Made by a program: the position numbers and the translations under genes
Source: Cacajao melanocephalus
Lineage: Eukaryota > Chordata > Mammalia > Primates > Pitheciidae
Direction: 5' to 3'
NCBI GenBank assembly: GCA_963573385.1
Contig: CAUYLG010048155.1
Coordinates: forward strand, 1-64,000
DNA length: 64,000 nt
Shown here: one piece after another, positions 52,060 through 62,339 of the stretch
Layout: every line of letters begins with the position of its first letter
How positions within the stretch are numbered: position 1 is the stretch's first letter
The notes under the pieces: model-generated
Seen by the model: the letters and a program-made list of their open reading frames with translations, nothing else
Databases searched by the model: none
Told to the model about the DNA's origin: nothing

Positions 52060-52770
52060 TTGGAGTTAAGCCAGATTTCACAGGTCACAGTCCTCTAAAA
52101 GATTGCCTTCACTTCAGTATCAGCTGCAAATTTGAGGGTCCCTAGGTTACCCTCACTTTTGATCACTTGGTTACAAATTCAGTGCTTCTTACTACCCTCT
52201 CAGTTTTAATAATTTGCCAGAATGACAGAATTCAGGAAAGTACTATACTTACTATTACAGCTTTATTATAGCAAAAGAATATAAATCAAAGGCTGCCAAA
52301 GGAGAGACACGTGAAGCCTCTATTGTCCTCAGAGACGCGTCGCCCTCCCCGCACACTGATGTGTAAGGATGCACAGAGGATTGCCAACCAGGAAAACTCA
52401 CGTGAACATCAGTGTCTTGAGGTTTTGCTACTTAGGCACAATTAGTTGAATCATCAGCCACGTGATAGAGCTCAAGCTCCCATACCTTTCTCCTGCTCAG
52501 AAATCAGGCTGATAATCATTTGGCTCAAATCCCCAACCCTCTAATCACATGATTGGTCTTTCTGGCATGGTTAACCCCCATCCTGAGTCATTCATTAGTA
52601 TACACTATCTAGGGGCCCACCATGAGTTACCTCATTAGCAAAAACTATCACTTTAGAGCTTCAAACTATAGGTCTGAGAGGCCCAGCGTGAATAAAAAAT
52701 TCCAAGGCTTTAGAGGCCACCTCCCAGGGACTGGGACAAAGACCAGCTGAATTCTTTATTACACACATTC
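52060..52770 (-). mobile_element. ERV/MaLR-type LTR, antisense
   Basis: Plus-strand words are 'ctctcagttttaataatttg', 'cagaattcaggaaagtacta', 'tcacatgattggtctttctg', 'gcatggttaacccccatcct', 'ctatctaggggcccaccatg' and 'agttacctcattagcaaaaa'. These are familiar from a common human LTR read on the opposite strand. I could not fix the family. Ends are approximate. Confidence 0.6.
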
Positions 52771-54100
52771 CAAAGTGTTGCAAATGTAAGAGGAAAAGGA
52801 GGCGTGAGTAAATGCCATTGAGTTTAGGAATTTTGATGCTTTTGGTAATATTGTAGGGAGCAATTTCAATAGAGGGATATGGATGAAAGCCAAGTTAGAA
52901 TTGCGAAGAATTGAGGGGAGAGGTAAGAAAGAGGAAAGCAGATATGGAGAAGGGTATCCAACTCAAGTAACATATTACAGATCAGGAAGATAAGCAGTCA
53001 AACAGAAGAGTTTACGTTACTATTTTCTTTAGAGGCTGAATATCCTGGGTGTCGTGTGCACAGAGCCTGCATCATCTTGAGCTTCCTGCTAGCCCTCCAC
53101 TCAGTTAGAAAAACTCAGCATAGGAAACTGTGAGATGGCAGTGTTGTCTTTGAATTTTATTTAAAAGATAGTGATACAGAACAAGAATGAATAGAAGTTT
53201 ACATATGAGTTTCTGCAAATAGAGTTCTTCATCAATTGTCTCCTCTGTTCAAAGATATCATTATCTTCTGCTTTGCATGCTGTGTTAAGATAGGGGGAGT
53301 ATTGTTTTGTTTAGTTGTTTCTATTTTTACATAATGGGTTTTAATAAGAGTTTCTGGCACCCCTAAAAGATTTTAACCATATGCAAAATGACCTTTTGCT
53401 CTTTGAATTATTTTATATATTTTCAATACATAAGATAAACAGTGAAATGAAACCAAGGGAAGACAATTATTTATAGCATCAGTAAATCAACAGGAAGGAA
53501 AACCACAGGGATACAGGCTGCTGGCGGCCACCACTAACTTCCGTTATTGCATAGATTAAAAACATATATTTGTCACACACTTTACTATCATGTAGACCCA
53601 GCGGTACTTTAAAAATTATATTTATGGATCATTCTTTTTCTTTCACCAAAGTAGAGTCATTGTTGGGGTGAAACAAAACAGCTACTTAGTAGGTCAAAGT
53701 AATAGTTAAAAGCAAAAGGTAAAGAATTGTGAGGAGAGACCAACTTTCAGGAACACAGAATAGATGCAGTCAATTTAGGACACCAGAGTTCTATCTTCTT
53801 CCTCCTGTCAAGGCTGCCACAGGCTCACCATTGACCACAAAAGACAGGAGCTCAATTTTATATTTCATCTGAGAGTTGGCACTCCTAAGAAGCCAGTGCC
53901 CATTAGAACCACAATGTGAAGGGGGATCAATACTGACTTAAAAGGAATAATGCTTTTTCTGTACCATAACTGATATTTCCTGCAGCAGAGAAGGCTTCCC
54001 CAAGGGCTGTGCGCCAGGGCCTTTGTTAGCCTTGCCTTCTTAACTTAAGAAGCATAACAACTGTTGGCTGAAATATTTCCTCATTTACATGCCAAGTTGC

Positions 54101-54135
<35 letters not shown>

Positions 54136-55210
54136 TCTATATAAATATAATTTTTTTGTCAGCAGCTTTCCTAGTTTCCAGTTTCTTTTGTGTTTCTCAA
54201 GAAACAATGGAAATATTAGCACAGGACGATTGAGTTTTTTAAGCTTTCTTTGTCATCAAAATCTATACTCTGCCAAAGGTCATGTGGGACCCAACACTAG
54301 GTGTCGTTTAAAGCTTTTATTCTCATTCTTAATTCCGGTGGGTATCTGTATTTAAGAGGCATTTGACTCTCCGACAATGTTCAACTTTTAGTTCAGTTTC
54401 AAAGAAAAGGCTGTGATGGGGCTCTAGATTTAATTCTTACAGTAAGAATCCTGTGAGGAATTAAATTGAAATAAGTAAGTCTTCCTCTCTTAAAGGAAAA
54501 CAGCACGTATTCTCATCGTGTTTATTTCCACAGAAACACGAATACAAGATGTGTGAATTGCATTTTCATACTGAATTGATACTAAGAATAGCAGCTGGTT
54601 CTTTGCCTATCGGTACTACAGTCAACAGTGGCCCTGAATATTGGCGGTAGTCCTAGATCTATTATACGTAGAGATCAATTGTAATATCTTAAAGGGAAAA
54701 AAAGGCCTAGAATTCAATTTGTAAAATAATAAAATCAATTCCTCACCTTGAAGAATGAATCATCCCACTTTGCCTTAATATTTTTAGTTTCCATTTAAAA
54801 GTGTGTATGGTGAAGATTTGAGTTGAGGAGAAATAGAAACACTTGTCTTTTTATTGATACCCTAGCCTTACCTTTCATTGAGTCCATTTGTCCTAGGTAT
54901 CGTCTTGCATTTGTAACTGTCTAACTTCATATGAAAAGAGTAGACCCACCTGCCTCAAATTACAGTTTATTTATGCCTCTGAGCACCTGGATAGACTATA
55001 GGGTTTTCTCCAACTTACAGGGTTGTGGCATCCCCCTGTTGTTGGAAAGTCAACCATTTGGAAACTAAGTGCATGTTTTTGCATGGGATTTAGGTCTGCA
55101 GCCCGCACAAAGCCATCAATAACAAACTTTGAAACAATGGCAATAACCAAAGACAACTGGCCTTGACTCAGCATTATAATAAGATTTCTATATAGGAGTG
55201 AACTTCCGGG
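52771..55210. other. Unique sequence with a (TA)n tract
   Basis: (TA)n followed by CA at 54100-54136. No gene or other repeat was recognised. Confidence 0.45.
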
Positions 55211-55316
55211 GTGAGCGGGCAGAGTGGCCCACACCTGTCATCCCAGCACTTTGTGAGGCTGAGGCGGCTGGATAGCTCATCCCCAGCTTGGCAACAAAGC
55301 CAAGCCTTAAAAAAGC
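55211..55316 (+). repeat. Alu-related left monomer (FLAM/FAM-like)
   Basis: 'cccacacctgtcatcccagc', 'actttgtgaggctgaggcgg' and 'agcttggcaacaaagccaag' lead to a short A run. One arm only. Confidence 0.8.
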
Positions 55317-55974
55317 AAACTGCCAACTTGGGCACTTCCTCCACCTGCAATATCTCTGATTATAGTGGGATAGGCAACTCCTGTCCAGTTTCATTTATCT
55401 GCTTTGCAGTTGCAGATCTGACTTGTTCAGTTCTACGGTTTTGGTCTCCCATGGCTGAAGACCAAGCAAAAAGAAGCTGAGGACCAGAATAGGGGCTGTG
55501 AGGGTGCTGAGAGCTAATATGAGGGCTGGGAGTGAAGAGTTGTTATCCAGGAATTTCTAACAAAGCTATAAACATCCTTTAAAAAAACCCTTGTGCACTT
55601 TCTTTTTTATTTCCTCAGTGGTCTCAGGAATGACCTCTTTCCTTTTTACACTGTCTTGTTTCTTGCTGCTCATGAAAGATTCCTTACCTGTAACCACAGA
55701 GGAGATAAATACCATCTTACTTTTCCTCTATTCATTTTGTCCCTAAAGCAAGCCCACAGCTATTTTGGGTTTCCTCAAAAGGATAGAAATGCTTTTGCCG
55801 GCCTTGGCCCATCCATTATTATTTACCTAAGTCTCCAAAGAACTTCAAAGACCAAACACTAAAAGAAAAACCCAGGCAATGCTAGACATTTCATCCTTGG
55901 ATCTGTTATAGATCAAGGAGTTCTAAGGCATTCAAATAGATGTGCAAGCCTTGTTTTTGGCAGCATGCAGTTCA
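55317..55974. other. Unique sequence, no gene seen
   Basis: Short frames only, with no repeat recognised. Confidence 0.4.
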
Positions 55975-56660
55975 TTAGCGACCTTGACAAGAACTGTTTC
56001 AGAAGAGTAAAGGGTCAAAAGCATGATTGGAGTGGGTTCAAGAGAAAAATAGGGAGAGAGGAATTGGGAGAGTAAGTATGGGCAATTTTTTCAAGGTATT
56101 TTGCTATAAAGGGAGCCAAGAATTTAGATATCAGCTGGAGCAGGATGTGGAGACAAATAGAGATTCCCCCACCTCCTAAATTTATGGTTATTAGAGCTTA
56201 CTTCTCTGCTGAGGGGAATGAACACCTGGAAGAAGAAACCTTTACAATCAGCAGAGAGAGGGCAAAGCAGCCAGAGGGATGTCCTTGAGCAGACAAGCAA
56301 AAGTCACTTCCGTCACTCACCTTGAGGGCTGTCCTCAGAGGGGAGCTCGGAAGGTCGATTCATCCTAACAGGAGGGGTGGATGTATGTGTGTGCAGTAGG
56401 CGGATAATAGGTGTTAGGGAAGCGGTGAGGCACGTGCGGGAGCTCTCTTCCGATTGCCTCTGTGAATGAGTTAAATGAGAATGCGGGAGGACATGTTGGC
56501 AGTTTGAAAGAGAGGAGAAGGTATGAAATAGTTGTCCTGGAGAATGGAGGAGTGAATAGACTAGGGAATTGTAGTGGGATAAACGTCGTGCTTTTGAAGT
56601 TCATAGTCATGAATCTAAGTGAGACCAGGAAAGAAAAGGAGGATATGTGTGGCCTTGGAC
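55975..56660 (-). repeat. L2 LINE, antisense
   Basis: Antisense L2 words are 'gaccttgacaagaactgttt', 'atgattggagtgggttcaag', 'gagctctcttccgattgcct', 'aatgagttaaatgagaatgc', 'gaaggtatgaaatagttgtc' and 'gaatagactagggaattgta'. The segment at about 56150-56330 fits less well and may be a separate insertion. Confidence 0.75.
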
Positions 56661-57029
56661 ATACTGTGTTGAGGTCGTTTGCATAGGTATACTATCTGCT
56701 TTACAAAGTTGTTGCGAGAATTCAGTGTGTCAGAGGCGTTTTGAAGTATAAGTACAGGACACCATTATTATGAAACTTAGCTTTGAATGACTTAGCACTT
56801 TTCTTTGGCAAAAAGGTTTTCATATTTAGTTAAGACAGGCTCAGTATCTCTAGAGACAGCATTTGGCGTCTACCACTGATTTACTCTGTAACTAAGTCAA
56901 AGCAAACGACTTAACCACCTTTCGCTTTTACCCCTCAATCTATATGCTGAGGGTGAGAATGTTTGAAGTGCAACAAATGCTTAATAAATAAAGGTGCTAA
57001 ATAAATACAGGCTATTCATAAGATGGTAT

Positions 57030-57088
57030 ATATGTATATGTTGTGTGTATACACACATACACACACATATGTATTCATATGTATATAA
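57030..57088. repeat. TATG/CA-type microsatellite
   Basis: Alternating TATATGTATATG and ACACACATAC words. A similar TATG tract at about 58229-58276 precedes the second copy of the local duplication. Confidence 0.85.
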
Positions 57089-57092
57089 GAAT

Positions 57093-57370
57093 TTTTAATA
57101 ATTTGCCTGCCAAGTTTATTATTTCTCTGAAGGAAAAATCACTGACTTTAAAAAAACCTTATTAGAAACTTTCCTTCTTGGTTCCATTCAAGAAAGAAAT
57201 TAATGTCATTACTATTCAAACTAAAGTTTATCTTGTGTCACAGAGTGTGGAAATAATTTCTTTACCTGACACATATTTATTGAGCACCTACTTTGCACCA
57301 AGGACATTTTAGGCACTAAAGCTATAGCAATATTTAAAACAATGTCCCTACTTTCTTGGAGTGCATACAT
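57093..57370. repeat. Local direct duplication, copy A
   Basis: About 278 bp, closely similar to 58319-58591 in the same orientation. Shared runs include 'ttccttcttggtt', 'tgtgtcacagag', 'tggaaataattt', 'acctactttgcacca' and 'aatgtccct'. In the last 127 bp I count about 17 differences, so identity is roughly 87% there. The right part is an antisense L2 3' end. The left part is not L2, so this is a duplication rather than two independent L2 insertions. Confidence 0.85.
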
Positions 57371-58318
57371 GTTCACCTTCATGCATGCATGTACACACAC
57401 ATGCACCACACACTTCATATTTTGGCTAATTTAATATCTTCTTTGCCATTAGACATTTAATTAGAGTTGTCCAATAGCAGAATAAACTAGTTTGTTGGAG
57501 ATACCGTCGTGATGAAGTGGTTTGCAAGAAATCAAATAAGCAAAGATGGGAACATTTTGAGGAAGGAGCAATAAGCTGGGCAACATTCTGGATTTAGCGA
57601 CAAATGCAGCTTTCAAGCATTCTGTGGGACAGAAGCGTAGGTGCTTGAAAAAAAAAAAGGATATGGTCATAGGAACTGCAGGAATACCACATCCACTGTG
57701 GTCTTTCCAGCAAACACAGTATGTACATTATAAGCTACAGAGCATACACTCCTTTAAGAGAAAATCACTGCTCTATTAGATTTTGATTTTTGAGTAACAA
57801 AAACCACCTGATATAGAAGGTGAAAGAAAAGGTGTATTTATTTTCCTCCAGCAGCTAAAAGGTGATCATACTTCTAAAATTTGTTGAGATTGTCCAAGAA
57901 AGTGTGTAAAATCCTCATCCATCACTGGAAGCCCCTGGTCAGGAAATGACAGTGCAGTAAATATCTTCAGCAGCCACCTTTTAATGTACAAGCTGTTTTC
58001 AGTTGGAATTTTCAGCACTCACATAAAACATGCTGTCATGAGTGACTGCTTGTGCTCCAAAGTCATTACTATTGGGACAATGGAACATCTCTCAGAGAAT
58101 AACCAAAAAACTTTAAATGTCATGTCAGGTTTGCTGAAGCCATTTTCAAGCCCCGTTCAAGGTTACATGAATATTGAAGGTGCCTGTTTTTTAAAAGTCA
58201 TCATTACCATCACTTAGCAATAAAAGAATGTATGTGTGTATGTATATATATACATGCATGTATTTATAGATGTGTATATTCTTGACAATTACATGTAACA
58301 TTCTGGTTTGCTAGGAAG

Positions 58319-58591
58319 TTTTAATTATTTGTGTGCCAAGTTCATTATTTTTTTAAGGGAAAATAATCGACTTTTAAAATTCTTATTAGAATTTTCCTTC
58401 TTGGTTTCATTCAAAAAGGAAATTAATCTCATTGTTATTCAAATTAATGTTTATGTTGTGTCACAGAGTATGGAAATAATTTATTTATCCAACAAATATT
58501 TATTGAGGACCTACTTTGCACCAGGGCCATTTTAGGCCCTGAAGTTACAGCAGTATTTAAAATAATGTCCCTGCTGTCTTGGAGCACACAT
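58319..58591. repeat. Local direct duplication, copy B
   Basis: Partner of 57093-57370, offset about 1.22 kb. Here the L2 portion continues beyond the duplicated end to about 58830, so copy B retains the original longer L2 context and copy A is probably the derived one (inference). Similar short antisense frames over both copies reflect the duplication, not a gene family. Confidence 0.85.
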
Positions 58592-58830
58592 TCTAGTAAG
58601 ACAGACAATGGACAAGTAAGCAAATATGTGATATGTCCAGCCGTCATGAGTCCTGTCAAGGAAAACGTGAGGGGGAAGGATAGAGCAGTGCAAAGGACAA
58701 ATGCTATTTTAGATGAGCGGCTAGGGAAGGCCTCCCTTCTTAGGTAGTCTTTGAATAGAGACCTGAAAGAAATACGGGACCAAGCCCTGATGATAACCAC
58801 GTGACAGGCATATCAGGCATAAAGGAAGAA
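58485..58830 (-). repeat. L2 LINE 3' part, antisense
   Basis: 'caacaaatatttattgagga', 'cacattctagtaagacagac', 'gctagggaaggcctcccttc' and 'gaatagagacctgaaagaaa' are antisense L2 in order. It ends about 220 bp before the terminal exon. Confidence 0.85.
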
Positions 58831-59052
58831 GGAAATAGGCATTAGTGCTAATGAAATGGATGGCTGTTATATTTTAGTTTATTTTTAAACCTCTGTGTGA
58901 TTACTTTAAACCTGTCTTAGTCTGTTGACTGTTTCATTATCTAAGAAAACTGCTTGTTTATTGAGAATAATTATTTTAAATCTGTTCCATAATGTGCATA
59001 GTCCTTGGTTATCATGGTGATAAGTTTTATGTTTCTTTCTTCCTTACTGTAG

Positions 59053-59315
59053 AAAATCAGAAAGTGCAGTTGACAGAAGGGTCACGTTCACACTACAATA
59101 TCAATTGCAACTCAACAAGGACTCCAGTCGCCAAGGAGCTTAATTATAATGTAGACACTCATACGTCTACCGAGAGGATCAAGGCAGTTGAAAAGAAGGA
59201 AGCCTGTAATGTAGAAAGCAACAGAAAAAAGGAAACGGAACTTCTTGGCTCTTTTTCTAAAAATGAATCCGTTCCCGAAGTTGAAGCCCTGCTGGCAAGA
59301 TTACGAGCTTTATAA
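59053..59315 (+). CDS. 3'-terminal coding exon, unidentified protein
   Basis: A pyrimidine-rich tract ending 'ccttactgtag' gives an acceptor with the exon starting at 59053. The first two bases complete a codon begun in the previous exon (intron phase 1). The frame then stays open for 87 codons to TAA at 59313-59315. The translated tail is hydrophilic, rich in Asn, Lys, Glu, Ser and Thr ('NQKVQLTEGSRSHYN', 'KKEACNVESNRKKE'). It looks disordered until a short amphipathic end, 'EVEALLARLRAL'. That end fits L-x-x-R-L-x-x-L with upstream acidic residues, as in MIT-interacting motifs (MIM1) of ESCRT-III subunits, though the usual final basic residue is missing. No Cys/His domain, transmembrane segment or signal is seen. 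The protein's upstream domains lie outside this exon, so family and function are not assigned. In-frame sequence upstream to 58992 is intronic read-through. Confidence 0.8.
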
Positions 59316-59470
59316 GTTAAACTGGTTAAGAAAAAAAATGATTAAGCCAAATATAAAGCCATGCTCTAAACTATAACACTTGAAAAAATCGCTTTTATGT
59401 AAGTGGCCTTATATAGTTTTAAATTATGACATATATTAGAAAAATAAAGCTAAATACATGATTGCAGTGC
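59316..59470 (+). other. Proximal 3' UTR of the + strand gene
   Basis: AT-rich sequence follows the stop and leads to the first poly(A) signal. The short-form UTR would be about 150 nt. A GT-rich stretch ('ggaggttttggtttatttg') at about 59484-59502 could be the downstream element. Confidence 0.6.
59443..59448 (+). promoter_or_regulatory. Poly(A) signal AATAAA (proximal)
   Basis: Canonical hexamer about 130 bases after the stop codon. Cleavage is expected roughly 10-30 bases later. Confidence 0.7.
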
Positions 59471-60278
59471 TTTTTCTATGTACTGGAGGTTTTGGTTTAT
59501 TTGAGATTGTAATGGGCTTTAATGCTTTTTATGTCTCCTAGTAATCCTCTATTCTATATTTGGTGGTTAAATTATACATATTGCTTTAGAGAGCAGGTAG
59601 GTGGCCATGTGTTCAGCGATGTGTCCTTAAGAAAATACCATCTTTCTAAGCCACTGGAATTTTTACTTTACTATTTTTACCATTAATGGATGTCAAGTCA
59701 TCAACCTCAAGTCTTTACATATCCATGTATATTCCATATATATTGTTTATATAGGCCCAGGTTTCTCTTTAATTGAAATCTATATACTACCAGCACAACA
59801 TCAAAAACATGTAATTAACTACATCAGAGCTATATATGTAAGGAAATGACTGGTAACCCCTAACCCCATTATCATCATCGTCAAATTCACGTTAAGCAGA
59901 CCGTCTAGGGGACCATAAGGCAATTGAGCACATAACCAAAAACGATGCCGTAAGAATGCATGCACTGTCTTTGCCACATGCATGTGCTTTTGTGTAACGT
60001 GGATATAAACAGTATTACAGTGCTGCCAAAACTCTTGGTCTTAGCTAAGAGAGTATTTTTCCCCTTTTGATTATGACTCTGAGATAAAATTGCCATTTTG
60101 AAACTTCCAAAGTAACATCTTTTTATTTTATAGATAAACTTAGAATTGCAATTTCTCCGATCTGACAATCAGTAACTTTAATGAAGATCTAAATAAGTAT
60201 TTCAAGGAAAGTTTTCCTATGCAAATATAATATTACCTCATTTGGGCATCATTGCTCTGTTAATTCTGTATCAAAGAA

Positions 60279-60284
60279 AATAAA
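60279..60284 (+). promoter_or_regulatory. Poly(A) signal AATAAA (distal candidate)
   Basis: A second canonical hexamer about 960 bases after the stop. The intervening 59471-60278 is AT-rich, repeat-free and free of convincing frames. It could be an extended 3' UTR produced by alternative polyadenylation. Confidence 0.45.
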
Positions 60285-60790
60285 CTTACTACTTGCACTA
60301 AATGAAAAAAATATGCTTTCTTTTCTCTCTGTTTTTTGAAAACACATTCTGCGGATAAGCTGGGAATAGACTGTGCTATGCAGTCTGTCTAAGCATCTAT
60401 TTTGCTTTATTACATGTAATAAGTAAGTGACTGCTCTTTTACCTTCAGTTAAAAAGCAGTTATATGGAACTAGTCGGGCGAGGTCTATTGCTTTTTATTT
60501 CCTTAAGTTGCCACCTCCTTTCAGCTCCAAGTTAATAAAGTTAATTAATTAGAACTATGAACCAGGCCCTGTTTATAGACATTGGAGAACAGAGTATTAT
60601 CTATAGCCAGTGTAGGAATAAATGTGTACCTGTATGTATTGCTGAAATGTGCATTTTGCCCTCCAGTCACGATTCCTGTTTTCCTGAAAACAAACCTTAA
60701 AAATCAAGAAAGGTGAAGGACATTTGCACATTTAAGCTGACAACATCCCTAACAGCAAGGCAGGATTGTTTTGTTTAGGAAAGAAGTTAA

Positions 60791-61219
60791 ATGAAAGAAC
60801 TCTCACTATCAGTTCTTAATGTGATTTTGCAGACTTGGTTTTTCCAGAAACAAAACTTAAATTCAACTAGAGAGTTTGGACACACCAGGAAGCAGGTAAA
60901 TACTCTGGAAACTTGGGACTGGGGAGCAGCCACAGGGGAGAAGAAGCCTGGCAAGGAAAGGAAAATGAAGATGATGGAGACCCCCAGGGACAGAGGAAGG
61001 CAGGGAAGTCCAGAAATGGAGCAGGCAGGCATCAGAGCATCTGTCTGCAGGAGCTGGGGACAACTTTCAAGCAAGAGGGCCAGGAGCCCAAGGCTAGCAG
61101 AACATCAGCAGCGGCTAGCCGCCTGCAGGTCAGCATCCAGCACTCCGTCTCCCTCAATGACAGCAGCTGGCTCCAAAAAGGACCATAGCTGTGGAGACAA
61201 ATCTCTAAACGACAAATAA
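60791..61219 (+). other. GC-rich exon-like segment with strong splice sites
   Basis: Sequence is about AT-average to 60890, then markedly GC-rich to 61215. Three frames are largely open. A 142-codon frame spans 60791-61219 and a 91-codon one spans 60913-61188. An acceptor-like 'gtgattttgcag' ends at about 60832. Donor-like sites are 'caggtaaat' at about 60896 and 'atggtgagt' at 61220. The products are low-complexity (Arg, Ser, Gly, Gln) with no domain recognised. It may be a non-coding exon, or an unrecognised old repeat or retrocopy. Confidence 0.35.
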
Positions 61220-61446
61220 TGGTGAGTACCAACTCAAGGAACAGATCATTTCATTTGGAGATACTTTTCTTGGTAGATGCCCCTTCAGCAGTGGAATAGA
61301 GGTATGATTAGGGTTTTATAATACATAACATTAATATTTCCTTAGCCAAACTATAGCACTGACCTTTAATTTGAGGGCAGATGTTGAGGTACAGTTTTAT
61401 TTTTTTGAATAAACAAAAGTTTGTTCATTGGAATGAGCAGGTATGT

Positions 61447-61873
61447 TGATTAATTTTATGTGTCAACTTGACTGGGCTAAAGGATGCCCCAGGCAAGCAG
61501 TACAGCTTTATTACTGCGTGTGTCTGTGAGGGTGTTTCTAGAAGAGATTTGCATTTGCATCCATAGACTGAATAAAGAAGATAGCCCTACCCACTGTAGG
61601 TGGGTATCATCCAATCTGCTGAGGGCCAGAATAGAATAGAAGGTAGAAAAAAAAAATTTCACTCTCTGATTGAGTTGGGACATCGTCTTCTCCTGCCCTT
61701 GCTCATCGGCCTTCCTAGTTCTCAGACCTTTGAACTCAGACTAGGATTTACACCATGAGCTTTCCTGCTCTCAGGCCTTTGAGCTTGGACTGAAATTACA
61801 CCTTCAGCTGGCAGATGGTAGATGGTGGGACTTCTTAGCTTCCAAAATCACCTGGTCCAATTCCTCATGCGTG

Positions 61874-61876
<3 letters not shown>
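61447..61876 (+). mobile_element. HERV-L-type LTR (MLT2-like)
   Basis: 'tgtgtcaacttgactgggct', 'gcgtgtgtctgtgagggtgt', 'ttctagaagagatttgcatt', 'gtgggtatcatccaatctgc', 'gagttgggacatcgtcttct' and 'cctgcccttgctcatcggcc' follow the MLT2 LTR order. No internal retroviral sequence adjoins, so it is a solo LTR. The subfamily is inferred. Confidence 0.75.

Positions 61877-61963
<87 letters not shown>
61877..61963. repeat. Compound microsatellite (CT)n(TG)n
   Basis: About 18 CT units at 61877-61912, a short ATTA break, then about 24 TG units at 61916-61963. The tract sits where the LTR 3' end usually has a TCTCTCT/TATATA run, so it probably grew from that seed. The antisense Thr-His and Arg-Glu frame is an artefact. 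Confidence 0.96.
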
Positions 61964-61964
<1 letters not shown>

Positions 61965-62003
61965 TCAATAAGCATGTTCCATCCAGGCCAGTGATAAACC
62001 CCG

Positions 62004-62339
62004 TATGGTTTATCTGTGTCCTCACCCAAATCTTATCTTGAATTATAGCTCCCATAATTCTCATGTGTCGTGGGAGGGACCTAGTAGGAGGTCTTTCCGG
62101 TGCTGTTCTCATGATAGTGAATAAGTCTTATGAGAGCTGATGGTTTTATAAAGGGGAGCTCCCCTGCACAACCTCTCTCTTGCCTGCCACCATGTAAGAC
62201 ATCCCTTGCTCTTCTGCCATGATTGTGAGGCCTCCCCAGCCATGTGGAACTGTGAGTCCATTAAACCTCTTTCCTTTATATTATAAATTATCCAGTCTTG
62301 GTTATGTCTTTATTAGCAGAGTGAGAACAGACTAACACA
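62004..62339 (+). mobile_element. MaLR LTR (THE1/MST type), solo
   Basis: 'tatggtttatctgtgtcctc', 'acccaaatcttatcttgaat', 'gtcgtgggagggacctagta', 'gctgttctcatgatagtgaa', 'ccatgattgtgaggcctccc' and 'gtgagaacagactaacaca' are in THE1/MST LTR order. Relative to consensus, the segment between 'gggaggt' and 'gtctttcc' is shortened. Confidence 0.9.

Noticed and set aside
57221..58800. Two similar minus-strand peptides suggesting a small gene family
   Set aside because: The similarity comes from the local duplication containing antisense L2. There is no gene structure.
61804..62112. Frame with long Thr-His and Arg-Glu runs
   Set aside because: It is translation of the (CT)n(TG)n microsatellite.
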